Shown: positions 16,728-25,892, counted from the stretch's first letter. The stretch is DNA of 64,000 nucleotides from Pontibacillus litoralis JSM 072002 (GCF_000775615.1 NZ_AVPG01000010.1:39947-103946), one strand, 5' to 3'. The notes: generated by a model from the letters alone, not told the origin. Numbers and translations are program-made.

Positions 16728-17263
16728 AATTAAAATATAAAATAAGTAAATGAATTGACATGTGTATACTTAGACTAAATAAAGAACCATAATATGGAAG
16801 CAACGATAAATAAAATGTAAGTTACTTATTAAGGTATGTAGATACAAATTGATATTTCCTTTTGAATTCCTTAATTTTTTCTACTACTATGCTACAACCC
16901 CATCCCCCCATATTAATGTAAATCCATACCCGATAAACATTGCATTCTGAGAAATAATTATACAATCTCCATTATTATTTATAAATGGGTTTGACAAATA
17001 TTAAGAACAAAGCAACCATAAAAGGGAAAACCTTCCATCAGTAAGTGCTAGAAAAAGTTTACTATCCATACACATTCATCATCCCTTTTTCTATATTTTC
17101 GTTACATACATTGTAAAATTTTGAATTTAATAAGTCAACCCATTTTTTGCAATAAATTGGATTATATGAAAATAAATAGAACCCAATTTATTTGCAGATA
17201 TAATCTCTTCATATTTTTGGTAGGTTCCATGTCATATAATTCTTGGATGCCAAATAAGCTTGG
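16728..17263. other. AT-rich decayed intergenic DNA
   Basis: No intact gene is visible. A short minus-strand stretch around 16900-16960 reads NAMFIGYGFTLIWGDG and then stops, without start or ribosome-binding site, so it is at most a coding relic. TTGACA at 16754 is not matched by a good -10. Confidence 0.5.
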
Positions 17264-17674
17264 TTGTCGTATAATAGTCATAATTTTGCTTTAATTGAGA
17301 AGTATAGCGTTTTTGAAAATATACGCATACCCTTATCATATTCTAAAAAATATAATAAGAAAGAAGCTAGAGAGAAAACGCAATTGTTAACGAAGAAAAT
17401 AGGAATACATGATAGGTTAAAAGAGTTAGTCCATCATTTATCTGGTGGTCAAAGACAACGTGTCGCGATAGCCAGAGCTTTAATTAATGATCCTGATATT
17501 ATCTTAGCTGATGAACCTACAGAAGCACTTGATAGTGAAACAACAAAAGAAATAATGCTTTTATTAAAGAAACTTTGTAATGAAGGAAAAACCATCTTAA
17601 TAGTAACCCATGATACCAATGTAGCAGATTATTGTCATTACACAATTAACACTAAAGACGGAAAATTAGTATAA
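17264..17674 (+). pseudogene. 5'-truncated ABC transporter ATPase
   Basis: The C-terminal two thirds of an ABC ATPase of the MacB/LolD or bacteriocin-export type: Q-loop region ([18 protein letters not shown]), signature LSGGQRQR, Walker [13 protein letters not shown] and switch His VTHD are intact. Walker A (GXXGXGKST) is missing, because the region that should encode it is AT-rich non-coding DNA. There is no convincing start or Shine-Dalgarno. Without Walker A it cannot bind ATP normally. The phrase [12 protein letters not shown] resembles ATPases of lactococcin-972-type export systems. Treated as a remnant. Confidence 0.75.
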
Positions 17675-17689
17675 GCGTACGCGTCAAAT

Positions 17690-17718
17690 AGCCCACACCT
17701 ACTATTCAGGTCTGGGCT
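17690..17718. other. Isolated hairpin after the ABC remnant
   Basis: AGCCCA-C-ACCT pairs with AGGT-C-TGGGCT around a 7-nt loop. No T-run follows on either strand, so it is not a standard terminator; it may be a leftover of a mobile-element end. Confidence 0.35.
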
Positions 17719-17733
17719 CATGCTATGATTGGG

Positions 17734-17862
17734 TTACTTCTTACTCGGTTTACTTTTTGCACCCTTCGCCGTGTTGCTAAGAAGCCAATTTTTTCTTTCC
17801 AAAACAAAGGGCTTAATTGCTCTCTCCGCACGATTATGATCTAATTCTAATCGTTTATGAAT
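17734..17862 (-). pseudogene. IS66-family transposase C-terminal fragment
   Basis: The minus strand reads LELDHNRAERAIKPFVLERK followed by NWLLSNTAKGAKSKPSKK and a stop. The NRAERAIKP...RKNWL pattern is the conserved C-terminal signature of IS66-family TnpC transposases. Only about 43 residues remain and the usual tail is replaced. No start or upstream catalytic region is present. It is a relic marking a past insertion next to the paa cluster. Confidence 0.75.
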
Positions 17863-17916
17863 AGTATTTGTTTAATTATACCATGTCGGAGGTGTTTTTT
17901 ATTGTTTTGTCTTTCT

Positions 17917-18810
17917 TTAGCGTTTTTTTTCTTCTTGAATAAGAGGGTGGTTGTACATATTATAGGATTCATCTTTATGCACAATATTGCTCCCTTTTTG
18001 AAAAATATGTTCAAAAAAGCGATTGGCAGGTGCTGCTAACAGTTTATAATAATCAGCAAATAGCGCAGCAGCATGACTTCCATACCATTTCGCAGGTAGT
18101 AATTCAGTAGGTAGACCAGGATCAATAAACAGAAATTTCCGATATTCGTGCACTAGTTTTGTTCGCTCGACAAAGCATTGCGCGTCAGTCATTTGTTCAT
18201 GCTTCATCTTGTTCTTATCTACAACAAATTGTTGGCTATAATGACGAATAAATTGATCATACTTGTCATTGATTTGAGACATATCCCAGCTTTTTTGAAC
18301 GATACGGTGATTTTCATAGGGCCCGTCGTATTCTGAAATAAAGAAGTCAACGTAATCCTCTATGTTATATTTAGCTATTAATTCATACACTTGATCTTCT
18401 AGTTGATTCGGTGATATCCATAAACTATTGGATAGAGTTCCAAATCCATTCCAGACTAACTCTTTTCGTAATTCATCACGTAGGCTCCGTTTCTCTTCTG
18501 GAATGCTATACAAAAGCATGCGCCATTTACCATCCCATAAATCTGGGTTTAACTTAAAGATGCGGTTGCCAGCTTCATCTATCCGCTTTACCCCTTTACT
18601 GCTTAAGGAATAGTAACTTTTATTCCCTTGTTTCTCCGATTGAAGCCACCCTTGCTTACTCATACGCGAGACAGCTGCTCTAACTGCCTGATCGTTATGG
18701 CCAAATTCATTCAGCAAGCGGATAAGGCTACCAACCCAAATTTGGTTACCATAATGACGAATATAATCACCATAAATCGTAAATATCATTGACCTTGTAT
18801 TCATCCCCAT
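17917..18810 (-). CDS. paaX: Phenylacetate-responsive repressor PaaX
   Basis: PaaX is a GntR-like winged-helix repressor of phenylacetate genes, released by phenylacetyl-CoA. The 297-aa protein has the PaaX N-terminal domain (RSMIFTIYGDYIRHYG near 6-21, QAVRAAVSRMSKQGWL recognition region near 42-57), the YSIPEEKRSLRDELR central part and the C-terminal PaaX domain with the WYGSHAA segment. It follows the paaJ stop by about 115 bp, with its own promoter-like region and direct repeats. No strong Shine-Dalgarno precedes the start; an in-frame ATG at 18804 is an alternative. Confidence 0.92.
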   Translation of the reverse strand: MGMNTRSMIFTIYGDYIRHYGNQIWVGSLIRLLNEFGHNDQAVRAAVSRMSKQGWLQSEKQGNKSYYSLSSKGVKRIDEAGNRIFKLNPDLWDGKWRMLLYSIPEEKRSLRDELRKELVWNGFGTLSNSLWISPNQLEDQVYELIAKYNIEDYVDFFISEYDGPYENHRIVQKSWDMSQINDKYDQFIRHYSQQFVVDKNKMKHEQMTDAQCFVERTKLVHEYRKFLFIDPGLPTELLPAKWYGSHAAALFADYYKLLAAPANRFFEHIFQKGSNIVHKDESYNMYNHPLIQEEKKR

Positions 18811-18849
18811 ACTTTCAACAACTCTTTTCTCTATGTGTCTATCAATCGT

Positions 18850-18873
18850 TGAATATCAGTATAACATGAATAT
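18850..18873. promoter_or_regulatory. Direct repeats upstream of paaX
   Basis: Two copies of TGAATAT (18850-18856 and 18867-18873), 17 bp apart, flank a minus-strand -10-like TATACT. Spacing of about 1.6 helical turns fits an operator, perhaps for PaaX autoregulation. They do not match the E. coli PaaX consensus as I remember it. Confidence 0.35.
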
Positions 18874-18925
18874 TACAAATTTAAAGAGCCCATTGTCGAA
18901 AAATAGCGATAATAGCAAGTAGTTT

Positions 18926-20125
18926 CTAGTAATTCTCTACTATAGTTGCAATTCCTTGACCGACGCCAACACACATGGTCGCTAAGCCGTATTGGACATT
19001 TCTTCGTTTCATTTCATAGATAAGTGTCGTTAATATTCTTGCTCCACTCGCACCTAGTGGATGACCAAAAGCAATAGCTCCCCCATTTACATTAACAATG
19101 TTAGTATCTAATTCTAGTTCTTTTATACATTGAAGAGATTGGGAGGCGAACGCTTCATTCAATTCAACCAATCCAATATGCTTTATCGTAAGCTTTGATC
19201 GTGATAGTGCTTTTTTTGTCGCATAAATAGGCCCTAATCCCATTACATTAGGTTCTAATCCAGCAGAAGCGGACACATGATACGTTACTAACGGCTTTAC
19301 TCCAAGCTCTCGTGCTTTATTTAAACTCATTAACAATAAAGCGGATGCTCCATCGTTAACACCGGATGCATTTCCTGCAGTAATCGTTCCACCTGAAAAA
19401 AGCGGCTTTAATTGAGATAACTTGTCGAGTGTTGTATTTGGCCTTGGGTGCTCGTCTTCATATATAACAGTTTCTTTCCCTTTTCTATCTGTTACCGTAA
19501 CAGGTATCGTTTCTTGTTCAAAGATTCCTGTTTCCATTGCGACTTTAGCCTTTTGTTGACTTTCATATGCAAATTGATCCTGGGCTTCGCGAGAAATCCC
19601 GTAACGCTTGGCTACATTTTCAGCTGTTTCTGGCATACTATCTGTTCCATACATGTTAGCTAATTTATCATTTACGAATCGCCAGCCAATGGTCGTATCA
19701 TATAACTGTGGATTGCCACGCTGAAAAGAAGTTTCACTTTTGGCCATGACGTATGGTGCACGGGTCATACTTTCTGTACCACCAGCAATAAAGATATCTC
19801 CTTCTCCAGCCATAATGGCTCTAGCAGCATAATTCACCGCATCTAAGCCAGAACCACATAACCGATTAATCGTCGTACCCGCTACTTCAACTGGTAACCC
19901 AGCCAGTAAAGCTGCCATTCTAGCAACATTGCGATTATCTTCACCTGCTTGGTTAGCATTTCCAAACACAACTTCTTCTATCTCATGTATGGGCACGTTT
20001 GGATTACGTTCTAAAAGGCCTTGAATCACGTGCGCAGCTAAATCATCTGGACGTACATCCTTTAGCGCTCCGCGATAACGCCCAATCGGTGTTCTTAACG
20101 CGTCAACGATTGCCACTTCTATCAT
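18926..20125 (-). CDS. paaJ: 3-oxoadipyl-CoA/acetyl-CoA thiolase PaaJ
   Basis: The last enzyme of the phenylacetate pathway, cleaving 3-oxoadipyl-CoA to acetyl-CoA and succinyl-CoA, and also acting on 3-oxo-5,6-dehydrosuberyl-CoA. The thiolase triad is present: nucleophile Cys90 (NRLCGSG), His355 (GHPLGASG) and Cys385 (MCVGVGQG). At 399 aa it is full length. Its ATG overlaps the paaH stop by 4 bp. The assignment as PaaJ rather than a general acetyl-CoA acetyltransferase rests on the operon. Confidence 0.9.
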   Translation of the reverse strand: MIEVAIVDALRTPIGRYRGALKDVRPDDLAAHVIQGLLERNPNVPIHEIEEVVFGNANQAGEDNRNVARMAALLAGLPVEVAGTTINRLCGSGLDAVNYAARAIMAGEGDIFIAGGTESMTRAPYVMAKSETSFQRGNPQLYDTTIGWRFVNDKLANMYGTDSMPETAENVAKRYGISREAQDQFAYESQQKAKVAMETGIFEQETIPVTVTDRKGKETVIYEDEHPRPNTTLDKLSQLKPLFSGGTITAGNASGVNDGASALLLMSLNKARELGVKPLVTYHVSASAGLEPNVMGLGPIYATKKALSRSKLTIKHIGLVELNEAFASQSLQCIKELELDTNIVNVNGGAIAFGHPLGASGARILTTLIYEMKRRNVQYGLATMCVGVGQGIATIVENY

Positions 20126-20988
20126 TTACGACTCACTTCTTTCGTATAATTATAAACCCCTTTACCTGTCTTACGTCCTAGTCTACCTGCTTTCACATAT
20201 TGTTCTAGTAATGGAGCTGGACGATATTTTTCTCCTAATTTTTCATGCAAATATTTTAAATTATTTAATCTCGTATCTAAGCCAACTAAATCGCCTAATT
20301 CAAACGGTCCCATCGGATAATGAAGACCCAATTTAATTGCTTTATCGATTTCTTCTGGAGATCCTAGTCCTTCTTGTAACATGTAAAACGCTTCATTACC
20401 AACTAAAGCGCTAATCCGGCTCGTAACAAAGCCCGGAAATTCATTCACAATAACTGTTTCTTTGCCCATTTGTTTGGCAACTTGTTGTAAAGCGGCTACC
20501 GTTTCCTCACTAGTATCTAAGCCGCGAATCATTTCGATAAGAGGCATCTTATGTACAGGATTGAAGAAATGCATAGCCATTACTTTGTCTGAACGATTCG
20601 TAAAGGAGGCTATTTCTGTCGGACTCATGGTTGACGTGTTTGTAGCAAACAAACACGAAGCAGGAGCATTGGCTTCGGCTGTTTCAAAAACTTGTTGTTT
20701 TATCGTTTTCTTTTCTGGTACTGCTTCAATAATAAGATCTGCCATTGTACTGACGTGTGCGAGGTCTGTATCGTAATATAACTTTGCTTTATACTGTTCC
20801 ACATCTACGCTTCGTACCTTACCGCGTTCTACTCCTTTGTGAAACATAGCATTGATTTCTTGTTGAGCAGCCTGTATTTGCTTCTGATTAATATCTACTA
20901 TTGTTGTATGGAATCCGCTGCACGCACTAACATAAGCAATGCCTCTTCCCATTACACCAGAACCGACTACGACAATATGATTGATCAT
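20122..20988 (-). CDS. paaH: 3-hydroxyadipyl-CoA dehydrogenase PaaH
   Basis: An NAD+-dependent 3-hydroxyacyl-CoA dehydrogenase that oxidises 3-hydroxyadipyl-CoA in phenylacetate beta-oxidation. An N-terminal Rossmann GSGVMGRGIA motif (9-18), the FFNPVHKMPLIEMI segment with the catalytic His, and the C-terminal helical domain (GLHYPMGPFELGDLVGLD) are all present. At 288 aa it is the single-domain form. A hairpin lies between it and the upstream aldehyde dehydrogenase gene. Confidence 0.9.
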   Translation of the reverse strand: MINHIVVVGSGVMGRGIAYVSACSGFHTTIVDINQKQIQAAQQEINAMFHKGVERGKVRSVDVEQYKAKLYYDTDLAHVSTMADLIIEAVPEKKTIKQQVFETAEANAPASCLFATNTSTMSPTEIASFTNRSDKVMAMHFFNPVHKMPLIEMIRGLDTSEETVAALQQVAKQMGKETVIVNEFPGFVTSRISALVGNEAFYMLQEGLGSPEEIDKAIKLGLHYPMGPFELGDLVGLDTRLNNLKYLHEKLGEKYRPAPLLEQYVKAGRLGRKTGKGVYNYTKEVSRK

Positions 20989-21012
20989 CTTCTATTTCCC
21001 CTTTCCTTATTG

Positions 21013-21058
21013 AAAGCAGAAAGGAATGTAAGCATTTCTTACATTCCCATTCTGCTTT
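21013..21058. other. Strong hairpin inside the paa operon
   Basis: Arms 21013-21032 and 21038-21058 pair over about 19 positions with a 5-nt loop. The T-run (six T) is on the plus strand, opposite to transcription of the operon. For plus-strand RNA it is a good terminator; for operon mRNA it is a hairpin preceded by an A-run that may set mRNA decay or reduce distal expression. Confidence 0.6.
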
Positions 21059-21059
21059 T

Positions 21060-22577
21060 TTATACATTTAATGGATTTAATGGTTTTGCACCGTAATATG
21101 AAATCACACTTTTCGTTTCTGTATAAAGGTCTAGTGTTTCCGTACATAACTCACGGCCAAATCCAGATTGCTTATATCCACCAAATGGCGTGCCAGGAAA
21201 TGCAGAAAATGGACAGTTAATCATGACGATACCCGCTTGTAGCTTGTTGGCAACACGTGTAGCACGGCCGTGATCTTTCGTCCAAACGGCTGAACCAAGA
21301 CCATAATCACTATCATTCGCTAACATAATAGCTTCCTTTTCATCGGAGAATTTCGTTACAACAACTACAGGGCCAAAAATCTCTTCACGTACAGCAGGAT
21401 GATCATGGCCAATATCGGTAATAATAGTTGGCTCATACCAATGACCTTGCTCATACCCTTCTACAGTCGCTTCTCTCCCACCTGTTTCGATGGTAGCACC
21501 TGCTTCTTTTGCTGATTGAACATACCCATCAATGACTTCTAATTGTTCACGATTAATAATCGCACCTATTTGAGTTTCTTTCGCCATAGGGTTGCCTAAT
21601 TGGAGCTGTTTCGTTTTCGTTATAAATTGTTCCATGAAGTCCTCATAAATAGCTTCATGGACATACAAACGGGAACGCGCCTCACAAGATTGTCCCGTAT
21701 TATAAAAAATGCCGAACAATGAACCATCAACAGCCGCTTCAATGTCTGCATCAGCAAACACAAGGCTCGGCGATTTACCACCTAACTCGAGCGTGACACG
21801 TTTCAACGTATCTGAAGCTTTCGCCATAATACTTTTACCTATTGGTGTGGATCCTGTGAAAGCTACTTTATCCACTTGGCCATGCTCTACCAAATAATCA
21901 CCAACTTCAGAGCCAGAGCCAGTAACAACGTTTACTACCCCTTCTGGCACACCAGCTTCGGTACAAATTTCCGCTAATACAATCGCCGTAAGCGGAGTAA
22001 GAGAAGCAGGCTTGACAATAATGCTACATCCGGTTGCAATCGCGGGTGCGACTTTCCAAGCTGCCATCATAAGTGGGTAATTCCATGGTATAATTTGCGC
22101 ACACACGCCAATTGGCTCTTTTTCTGTATAGTTATGGAACTGACCTGGAACAGGGTTTACTTCTCCCTTGTGGCTAACAATGGCCCCAGCGTAAAACTCA
22201 AAATCTTCAATTGCTTGCATGACTTGCCCTTGGGCAGCAGCTAATGTTTTTCCACTATTCAACACTTCTAACTCGACTAATTCTTGAAAGCGAGAACGCA
22301 TTATACTAGCAATCTTATTCATGACGCGTGAACGCTTATTAACAGGATACTTCTTCCACTTCCCGTAATCAAAGGCTTGTCTAGCAGCTTGAATGGCTTG
22401 ATCAACATCTTCTTTTGTCGCTTTTGGAACAGTAGCTATCCCTTCACCAGTAGCTGGGTTGAAAGTAGTCATCGTATTAGCAGAGTTAGATTCTACCCGC
22501 TCACCGTTTATGATCATTTGATAATGATTTCGTTTCATTTCTAATACTTCCATTACTTCTTGCTTTGTTGTTGTCAC
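21060..22577 (-). CDS. Aldehyde dehydrogenase of the paa cluster
   Basis: A 505-aa NAD(P)+-dependent aldehyde dehydrogenase with catalytic Cys298 (GQSCEAR), Glu264 (LELGGK) and the oxyanion Asn166 (PWNYP). It lacks the MaoC hydratase domain of PaaZ and looks like the betaine/phenylacetaldehyde dehydrogenase group. In this operon it may oxidise the ring-cleavage semialdehyde, replacing the dehydrogenase half of PaaZ, or oxidise phenylacetaldehyde to phenylacetate. Start is a GTG with AAAGGAG nine bases upstream. Confidence 0.85.
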   Translation of the reverse strand: MTTTKQEVMEVLEMKRNHYQMIINGERVESNSANTMTTFNPATGEGIATVPKATKEDVDQAIQAARQAFDYGKWKKYPVNKRSRVMNKIASIMRSRFQELVELEVLNSGKTLAAAQGQVMQAIEDFEFYAGAIVSHKGEVNPVPGQFHNYTEKEPIGVCAQIIPWNYPLMMAAWKVAPAIATGCSIIVKPASLTPLTAIVLAEICTEAGVPEGVVNVVTGSGSEVGDYLVEHGQVDKVAFTGSTPIGKSIMAKASDTLKRVTLELGGKSPSLVFADADIEAAVDGSLFGIFYNTGQSCEARSRLYVHEAIYEDFMEQFITKTKQLQLGNPMAKETQIGAIINREQLEVIDGYVQSAKEAGATIETGGREATVEGYEQGHWYEPTIITDIGHDHPAVREEIFGPVVVVTKFSDEKEAIMLANDSDYGLGSAVWTKDHGRATRVANKLQAGIVMINCPFSAFPGTPFGGYKQSGFGRELCTETLDLYTETKSVISYYGAKPLNPLNV

Positions 22578-22598
22578 TGTTTACAACTCCTTTATCAA

Positions 22599-23372
22599 TT
22601 AATTCCCTTGAAACAATGGAGGTCGTTTGTCAAGAAAGGCTTGCACTCCTTCTTTATGATCGTTTGTCAAGCCAGCTATTTTCTGTCCATTTGCCTCTGC
22701 TTCGAGAAACTCAGGTAACGTACTATTCCAACTAGCTTTAAGGTTACGTTTGATTAAGCCCATTGTTTTGGTTGGCATATTGGCTAACTGATGAGCAAAG
22801 GCATTTACCTGCTCCTCCCATTGTTCTTCTGGAATGACTTTTGTCGCTAAATGAAGGGCTTTTGCTTCTTCTGCTGTCACTTTCCCACCGAGAAGAGATA
22901 ATTCTAGAGCTTTTGCATGGCCGACCAACTTCGATAAATAATACAAGTTCCCTGCATCGGGAATTAAGCCGATTTGAACGAATGCTTGCACGAAACTTGC
23001 TTTTTCCGACATCAATCGAAAATCACACGCTAACGCTAAACTGAATCCCGCTCCCGCAGCCACCCCATTAACAGCTGCAATAATAGGTTTCTCACATTCT
23101 TCCATCGCTCTTACGACAGGTCCATAGCTCGTCCGCAACACATCTCCATAATCCACGTCATCTGATGCCAGTGTTAAATCTTGACCGGAACAAAATGCTC
23201 GTCCCTCTCCTGTTAAGATGATGACTCTTACATCATCAGAATGGGATGCTTGCTTCAATGCTTTGCTTAATTCAGCGTTTAACTGAAGTGTAATCGCATT
23301 TAATTTCGCGGGGCGATGTAACGTTATGGTCGCCACCTGTTGGATTACATCGTATTGAATCGTTTCATACAT
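22599..23372 (-). CDS. paaG: 1,2-epoxyphenylacetyl-CoA isomerase PaaG
   Basis: A crotonase-superfamily enzyme that isomerises 1,2-epoxyphenylacetyl-CoA to the oxepin and also shifts double bonds later in the pathway. The oxyanion-hole segments are CSGQDL (about 61-66) and NGVAAGAG (102-109). In place of the two hydratase glutamates there is a single acid, Asp139 (IPDAGN), as in PaaG. A longer ORF reaches 23426, but AGGAGG lies six bases before the ATG at 23372, giving 257 aa. Eleven bp separate it from paaF. Confidence 0.9.
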   Translation of the reverse strand: MYETIQYDVIQQVATITLHRPAKLNAITLQLNAELSKALKQASHSDDVRVIILTGEGRAFCSGQDLTLASDDVDYGDVLRTSYGPVVRAMEECEKPIIAAVNGVAAGAGFSLALACDFRLMSEKASFVQAFVQIGLIPDAGNLYYLSKLVGHAKALELSLLGGKVTAEEAKALHLATKVIPEEQWEEQVNAFAHQLANMPTKTMGLIKRNLKASWNSTLPEFLEAEANGQKIAGLTNDHKEGVQAFLDKRPPLFQGN

Positions 23373-23382
23373 ACATATCCTC

Positions 23383-24159
23383 CTATCTTCCTTTAAACTG
23401 CGGGGGCCTTTTTTCGACAAAAGCATTCATGCCTTCCTTTTGATCTTCTGAGGCAAACAGTAAATAGAAATTTTTCCGTTCCTGCTTCATGCCTTCTTCT
23501 AGAGGAACATCAACAGCAACATTAACCGATTCTTTTATTAAACGAATAGCTAAAGAAGGTTGCCTTGTAATGCGTTTAGCAAATTTCATCGTTTCTTCTA
23601 GTAATACTTCTTCGTCTATTAAACGAGTAACAATATCACAATCATACGCCTGTTGTGCGGTCATTCGATCACCAGTCCATAAATATGCGAGTGCTTTTTT
23701 CTTTCCTATTATTTTCGTTAATTGTTGGGTTCCTCCAGCCCCTGGCATTACACCTAAGTTCACTTCAGGAAAGGCGAATTGGGCTTGATGCGAAGCAAAT
23801 AATACGTCGCAAGCTAATGCAAGCTCAAAGCCACCCCCTAAAGCAAATCCTTTTACTGCCCCAATGATTGGTTTTCGTATGCGCAAAATTTTATCCCAAT
23901 CCGCAAATGGATCCGCTAATTCAAAATCAATCGGCCCTTCTTTACGCATTTCATCAATATCCGCTCCTGCTGCAAATGCACGCCCTTTACCTGTTAACAC
24001 AATTACACCGATTCGCTCATCTTTATCTGCATGTTCGAATGCTTGCACTAATTCAGTAACCATGGCTCTATTAATCGCATTCAGAACGTCCGGTCGATTT
24101 AATTCAACAAGTGCTATCCCATCTACGACGGTCACCTGCAAAAAGCGGTACTCACTCAT
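23383..24159 (-). CDS. paaF: 2,3-dehydroadipyl-CoA hydratase PaaF
   Basis: An enoyl-CoA hydratase that hydrates 2,3-dehydroadipyl-CoA. It is a full-length crotonase (258 aa) with both catalytic glutamates, Glu112 (GGGFELALACD) and Glu132 (FPEVNLGVMPGAGGTQ), and the CoA-binding AAGADI segment near 64-69. Its ATG overlaps the preceding EthD-like gene by 8 bp. The pair PaaF (two Glu) and PaaG (one Asp) is what the pathway needs. Confidence 0.9.
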   Translation of the reverse strand: MSEYRFLQVTVVDGIALVELNRPDVLNAINRAMVTELVQAFEHADKDERIGVIVLTGKGRAFAAGADIDEMRKEGPIDFELADPFADWDKILRIRKPIIGAVKGFALGGGFELALACDVLFASHQAQFAFPEVNLGVMPGAGGTQQLTKIIGKKKALAYLWTGDRMTAQQAYDCDIVTRLIDEEVLLEETMKFAKRITRQPSLAIRLIKESVNVAVDVPLEEGMKQERKNFYLLFASEDQKEGMNAFVEKRPPQFKGR

Positions 24160-24460
24160 CTACTTCCTCACCAATCATCATTGTTACTAAATCTCCCGCA
24201 AATCCCATTACATCTTTACCTGATGCTTTCGCTTCATCGGTTTTCATTGCCTCTTTTAAGGATTCATGACTGTCATAATACATTTCACACATTAAATAAT
24301 ACTTGCCTTTTCCACCCATCGGATTGCCGACAACTCGGGTTACTTTCATATCTCGTAGACCAGGAATTTTCGCTGTAATTGGACTATGAGTGTTAAAGTA
24401 ATGCTCATCAAACGCTTCTATATCTTCAGGGTGTTTATACAACGCGATCATTTTAACCAT
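24152..24460 (-). CDS. EthD-family small protein
   Basis: A 102-aa ferredoxin-like-fold protein of the EthD/dabb-type family, with KMIALYKHPEDIEAFDEHY at the N-terminus and the PGLRDMKVTRV strand. EthD proteins accompany oxygenase systems but their role is undefined; some dabb relatives act on polyketide or lactone rings. Three ATGs are possible. AAGGGAG fits the innermost one at 24460 best; the ATG at 24481 precedes the ribosome-binding site. It lies between paaD and paaF in the operon, so a role in ring epoxidation or oxepin handling is a reasonable inference. Confidence 0.75.
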   Translation of the reverse strand: MVKMIALYKHPEDIEAFDEHYFNTHSPITAKIPGLRDMKVTRVVGNPMGGKGKYYLMCEMYYDSHESLKEAMKTDEAKASGKDVMGFAGDLVTMMIGEEVDE

Positions 24461-24558
24461 TTGATTCATCTCCCTTTTCATTATTAACTACACATTTAGT
24501 GAATATTCCGAAAATATTCCATGAATTCATTTTATTGAACTAAGTGAAATGGATTCTA

Positions 24559-25044
24559 TTATATGGTTGACACAGGCTTCATTGCTTCAAATGGGTTTTT
24601 ACACGTATGACAATACAAAATACTTCGGCACGCTGTAGGGCCAAATAAGTTGTCCATCGTTGTGTACGTAGACTGACAGTAAGGACAATCGACGTGCCAC
24701 TCACCAGTTGCATCCATTTGTTTTGGCGGTGGGGCTATACCAAACGCTTTTAATTGCTTCATCCCTCTTTCCGTTATACGACTTGATGTCCATGGTGGGG
24801 AATACAAAAATTGGACCGAGATTTTTTCGATTCCTTTAATGGATTGAGTCAGTGTGGCTTCTACATTGTTCTTAATAATTTCCAAAGCTGGGCATCCCAT
24901 AAATGTCGGCAGTAACTTGACAATGATATGGGCATGATCAACCGTTACATTTTCGACCATTCCTAAGTCGACAATGCTTACTGTATCAATCTCTGGATCC
25001 TTTACTTGATGTAGAGCTTCTTCCACTTGTTTTGCATGGATCAC
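24559..25044 (-). CDS. paaD: Phenylacetyl-CoA epoxidase subunit PaaD
   Basis: PaaD is needed for epoxidase activity and resembles iron-sulfur assembly (SufT/MIP18) factors. The DUF59 domain occupies the first ~100 residues (EALHQVKDPEIDTVSIVDLG, MGCPALE). The C-terminal zinc-ribbon has CPYC and CHTC pairs plus a further Cys near TACRS. It starts at a GTG with GGAGG upstream. At 161 aa it is normal. Its stop is about 98 bp from the EthD-like gene. Confidence 0.92.
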   Translation of the reverse strand: MIHAKQVEEALHQVKDPEIDTVSIVDLGMVENVTVDHAHIIVKLLPTFMGCPALEIIKNNVEATLTQSIKGIEKISVQFLYSPPWTSSRITERGMKQLKAFGIAPPPKQMDATGEWHVDCPYCQSTYTTMDNLFGPTACRSILYCHTCKNPFEAMKPVSTI

Positions 25045-25076
25045 TACAGCACCCTCCTCCCATTTAAGTTACCTCA

Positions 25077-25892
25077 TTACCAGGCTGCTGTTGGATCGAT
25101 TCGATATACACTGCTTAACGTATTCAGTGCATCTTCTAAATCCTTTGAATGCTCCCCTAAGCGGCCATTTCCACTATTCATTTTAAGCCGGACTTCAATA
25201 GGAAGGTGGTAGTTGGAAATCAAAGACTGCATTTCTTGCATCCAGCTATGCATTAATTGTGTTTCATTTGTCATAACATTGTATTTCACTAAGTCCTCTT
25301 CATAAGATCCTAAAGCGAGCACACCTTTCATATCCTTCATGACACGATCCCACGCCGCTACCATACGCTCTTGTGATTCACCGGGTATTTTCATTAATTG
25401 TGTAAACCACGTTTTCCAATGTAATAAGTGATAGTGTAGCTCCATGTTTATTTTCACTGCTAGCTGCGCTAATGGTTCAAAACTAGATTGTTGAAGCGAT
25501 TTCATCTTGATTGTTTTCGCCAACGTATAGCAATAATGCCTTACAACCGCAAACGCCCAATCATACTTTGGTTCTTGTAGATACGTACCTGAGCCATTGA
25601 CCATTTCTAGTAAAATAGCATTCTTTCGCTCGTCTGCTTTCCTAGCATGAGCTAGTGCATTCGCATCGCCTTCCCCAATAGATTCAAGTAATTCATATAA
25701 CATCGTGGCATGTCCCATCGTATCTTGGCTAATTGAAGAAAATGCAACATCTTCCTCGATATGCGGTGCAAGTCCAAGCCATTCAGACCCACGATATGCA
25801 ACGATAAAATCATCATCAGCAAGTTGGTACAACAAATCAACTAATGCATCTTGATAGGCGGGATTCGTATGTAGTTCTTCGATTGTCATCAT
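25077..25892 (-). CDS. paaC: Phenylacetyl-CoA epoxidase structural subunit PaaC
   Basis: PaaC is the catalytically inactive ferritin-like partner that scaffolds PaaA in the multicomponent monooxygenase PaaABC(D)E. The 271-aa helical protein has the typical LADDDFIVAYRGSEWLGLAP N-terminus and SISQDTMGHATMLYELL helix. The start overlaps the paaB stop (ATGATGA), indicating coupling; an ATG one codon later is equally possible. Confidence 0.92.
   Translation of the reverse strand: MMTIEELHTNPAYQDALVDLLYQLADDDFIVAYRGSEWLGLAPHIEEDVAFSSISQDTMGHATMLYELLESIGEGDANALAHARKADERKNAILLEMVNGSGTYLQEPKYDWAFAVVRHYCYTLAKTIKMKSLQQSSFEPLAQLAVKINMELHYHLLHWKTWFTQLMKIPGESQERMVAAWDRVMKDMKGVLALGSYEEDLVKYNVMTNETQLMHSWMQEMQSLISNYHLPIEVRLKMNSGNGRLGEHSKDLEDALNTLSSVYRIDPTAAW

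Noticed and set aside
16752..16785. TTGACA promoter in the decay zone
   Set aside because: No acceptable -10 at 16-18 bp and no gene follows.
17857..18039. Plus-strand ORF antisense to paaX
   Set aside because: Low-complexity translation on the opposite strand of a clear gene.
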